Assembly: GCA_023394035.1 (NCBI GenBank)
Contig: JAEXBK010000047.1
Coordinates: 1 to 6,804 of the forward strand
Reading direction: 5' to 3'
DNA: 6,804 nucleotides
Source of the DNA: Bacillota bacterium
GTDB lineage: Bacteria; Bacillota; Clostridia; Peptostreptococcales; Anaerovoracaceae
Notes under the pieces: generated by a model
The model's input: only the letters and a program-made list of their open reading frames with translations
Told to the model about the DNA's origin: nothing
Databases searched by the model: none
Translations under genes and position numbers: made by a program
Shown here: in pieces, positions 5,163-6,804 of the stretch
How the letters are laid out: every line of letters begins with the position of its first letter
Position numbering within the stretch: position 1 is the first letter of the stretch

Positions 5163-5786
5163 ATGGCTAAAATAACAATGCTCAATATGGAAGGCAAAGA
5201 AGCCGGAACAATAGAGCTTAAAGATGAAATATTCGGTATCGAGCCTAATCAGGATGCCGTACACGCAGTAGTAGTCAACTACCTTGCAAACCAGAGACAG
5301 GGCACACAGTCTGCAAAGACAAGAGGCGAAGTCAGAGGCGGCGGAAGAAAACCTTTCAGACAAAAAGGAACAGGTCGCCACAGACAGGGAAGCTCAACAG
5401 ACCCTTCACAGATCGGCGGCGGAATCGTATTCGCACCGAAGCCGAGAGATTACAGATATGCAGTTCCTAAGAAACTGAAGAGACTCGCTCTCAAGTCCGT
5501 TCTCTCAGCAAAATTAGCAGAGAAAGAACTCATCGTTTTAGACGAGCTTAAGCTGAACGAACCTAAGACAAAAGAGATGGCAAGAATCCTTGCTAACATC
5601 AAGGCAAACAAGAAGGCTTTGATCGTAACGGCAGAAAAAGACGAGAACATCGTAAGATCAGCTGCCAACATCCCTGGAGTCAGAACAGCTCTCGTAGGAA
5701 CGATGAACGTCTACGAAATCGTTAACCATTACAGCTTCATCGTAACGAAGGAAGCCGTTCAGAAGATCCAGGAGGTGTACTTATAA
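5163..5786 (+). CDS. rplD: Large ribosomal subunit protein uL4
   Basis: A 207-residue L4, complete. L4 binds 23S rRNA early in 50S assembly, and its long basic loop helps line the exit tunnel. That loop is visible at about 45-95 (QGTQSAKTRGEVRGGGRKP, then RQKGTGRHRQG, then GGGIVFAPKPRDY). The globular part follows with PKKLKRLALKSVLSAK (102-117) and the C-terminal domain containing ANIPGVRTALVGTMNVYEIVNH (168-189). In E. coli L4 also represses its own operon; whether it does so here is unknown. AAAGGAGG (5145-5152) lies 10 nt before the ATG, a slightly long spacing, 26 bp after rplC. Its stop overlaps the rplW start. Confidence 0.98.
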   Translation: MAKITMLNMEGKEAGTIELKDEIFGIEPNQDAVHAVVVNYLANQRQGTQSAKTRGEVRGGGRKPFRQKGTGRHRQGSSTDPSQIGGGIVFAPKPRDYRYAVPKKLKRLALKSVLSAKLAEKELIVLDELKLNEPKTKEMARILANIKANKKALIVTAEKDENIVRSAANIPGVRTALVGTMNVYEIVNHYSFIVTKEAVQKIQEVYL

Positions 5787-6076
5787 TGAGATCACCATAC
5801 GATGTAATAATCAAACCGGTAATTTCAGAGCGCAGCATGGATATCGCGCCTGAGAAGAAGTACACTTTCAAAGTGGCACCGGATGCCAATAAAACAGAGA
5901 TCAAATTGGCAGTAGAAGAAGTCTTCGGAGTTGAAGTCAAAAAAGTAAACGTCATCAACATGGAAGGCAAACTGAAGAGAATGGGAAGAACCGAAGGCAG
6001 AAGAGCTTCTTACAAGAAGGCAGTTGTTACACTTACTGCTGACAGCAAAGAGATCGAATTCTTCCAGAATCTGTAA
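5786..6076 (+). CDS. rplW: Large ribosomal subunit protein uL23
   Basis: A 96-residue L23, normal length. It sits at the rim of the exit tunnel and docks trigger factor and SRP. The N-terminal DVIIKPVISERSM (6-18) carries the conserved I-S-E motif whose Glu (residue 15) corresponds to the docking glutamate known from E. coli L23. YTFKVAPDANKTEIKLAVEEVFGV (26-49) and VNVINMEGKLKR (54-65) complete the fold, with the basic loop MGRTEGRRASYKKA (66-79). The ATG shares one base with the rplD stop (TAATG), and AGGAGGTG (5770-5777) lies inside the end of rplD, so translation is coupled. Confidence 0.98.
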   Translation: MRSPYDVIIKPVISERSMDIAPEKKYTFKVAPDANKTEIKLAVEEVFGVEVKKVNVINMEGKLKRMGRTEGRRASYKKAVVTLTADSKEIEFFQNL

Positions 6077-6093
6077 CTTAGGAGGTAGGCAAA

Positions 6094-6804
6094 ATGGCAA
6101 TCAAAAAATATAATCCAACCTCTCCGGGCCTCAGAGGAATGACAGTTTCAACATTCGAAGAGGTCACAAAATCACAGCCTGAGAAGTCACTTACAGTAGC
6201 TCTTAAGAAGCACTCCGGAAGAAATTCAAGAGGTAAGATCACAGTAAGACACAGAGGCGGCGGCGCTAAGATCAAGTACAGAATAGTCGACTTTAAGAGA
6301 AACAAAGACGGTATTCCGGGCAAGGTAAGCGCTATCGAATACGATCCTAACAGAACTTCATATATCGCTTTGATAGTATATGCCGACGGCGAAAAGAGAT
6401 ACATCATCGCACCTGAAGGACTGAAGGTCGGCGACGTAATATATTCGGGACCTGATGCGGATATCAAAGTCGGAAACACACTTCCGCTTGCAAACATCCC
6501 TGTAGGTACTGTTATCCACAACGTTGAGATGAAGCCTGGCAAGGGCGGACAGCTTGCAAGATCTGCAGGTAACGGCGCTCAGCTCATGGCTAAAGAAGAA
6601 AAATACGCACAGGTAAGGCTTCCTTCCGGCGAAGTTAGAAAAGTTCTTCTTAACTGCAGAGCAACAATCGGCGAAGTAGGCAACGAAGATCACGGAAACA
6701 TCCAGATCGGTAAAGCCGGTAAGGTGAGACATATGGGCAGAAGACCTCATGTAAGAGGATCTGTAATGAACCCTAACGATCACCCACACGGCGGCGGTGA
6801 GGGC
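6094..6804 (+). CDS. rplB: Large ribosomal subunit protein uL2 (3' end outside window)
   Basis: This frame stays open to the window edge and gives 237 residues of a protein usually about 275 long, so some 40 C-terminal residues are missing because the window ends. It begins MAIKKYNPTSPGLRGMTVS. Clear L2 segments are HSGRNSRGKITVRHRGGGAK (40-59), YDPNRTSYIALIVYADGEKRYI (83-104), GNTLPLANIPVGT (127-139), KPGKGGQLARSAGNGAQL (147-164) and MNPNDHPHGGGEG (225-237). His230 corresponds to the E. coli His229 that is important for 50S activity. L2 joins the subunits and supports peptidyl transfer. AGGAGGT (6080-6086) lies 7 nt before the ATG, 17 bp after rplW. rpsS would be expected next. Confidence 0.98.
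   Translation, partial: MAIKKYNPTSPGLRGMTVSTFEEVTKSQPEKSLTVALKKHSGRNSRGKITVRHRGGGAKIKYRIVDFKRNKDGIPGKVSAIEYDPNRTSYIALIVYADGEKRYIIAPEGLKVGDVIYSGPDADIKVGNTLPLANIPVGTVIHNVEMKPGKGGQLARSAGNGAQLMAKEEKYAQVRLPSGEVRKVLLNCRATIGEVGNEDHGNIQIGKAGKVRHMGRRPHVRGSVMNPNDHPHGGGEG

Overview
The window looks like chromosomal DNA from a Gram-positive anaerobe, most likely a member of the Clostridia (Bacillota). The grounds are strong AGGAGG-type ribosome binding sites, the feoA-feoA-feoB-Cys-rich gene order, and the clostridial look of the FeoA and ribosomal proteins. I cannot name a genus from sequence alone. All genes are on the + strand, in two operons separated by A/T-rich intergenic DNA.

Region 1 (1-441) has no convincing gene. 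It begins with a very stable GC-rich hairpin (11-42), possibly the end of a structured RNA or of an upstream gene. Next comes a ~160-bp repeat element (about 85-246, copy A) whose core forms a terminator-like hairpin (143-185). Just upstream of feo lie three exactly 10-bp-phased repeats (331-360), a TTGACA promoter (372-401) and a partial dyad TTAG-N10-CTAA (386-403) that could be a metalloregulator operator.

Region 2 (442-3416) is a ferrous iron uptake operon: two different small FeoA proteins, the GTPase-permease FeoB, and a small Cys-rich single-span membrane protein of the FeoB-associated type. The genes are tightly coupled (13-bp gap, 10-bp overlap, 1-bp overlap), and the operon ends at a hairpin at 3438-3482.

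Region 3 (3417-4110) has no gene. It holds the feo terminator, a second diverged copy of the repeat element (3501-3664, copy B, same orientation and same 91-bp internal period as copy A), an A-tract-boosted promoter (TTGCTT-N17-TATACT), and a ~240-nt leader with several possible hairpins in front of rpsJ.

Region 4 (4111-6804) is the start of the S10 ribosomal protein operon in its usual order: rpsJ (S10), rplC (L3), rplD (L4), rplW (L23) and rplB (L2, cut off by the window end after 237 codons).

The genes themselves are ordinary. The least explained material is intergenic: the paired 160-bp element that brackets the feo operon, the helically phased repeats before feo, and the structured S10 leader.
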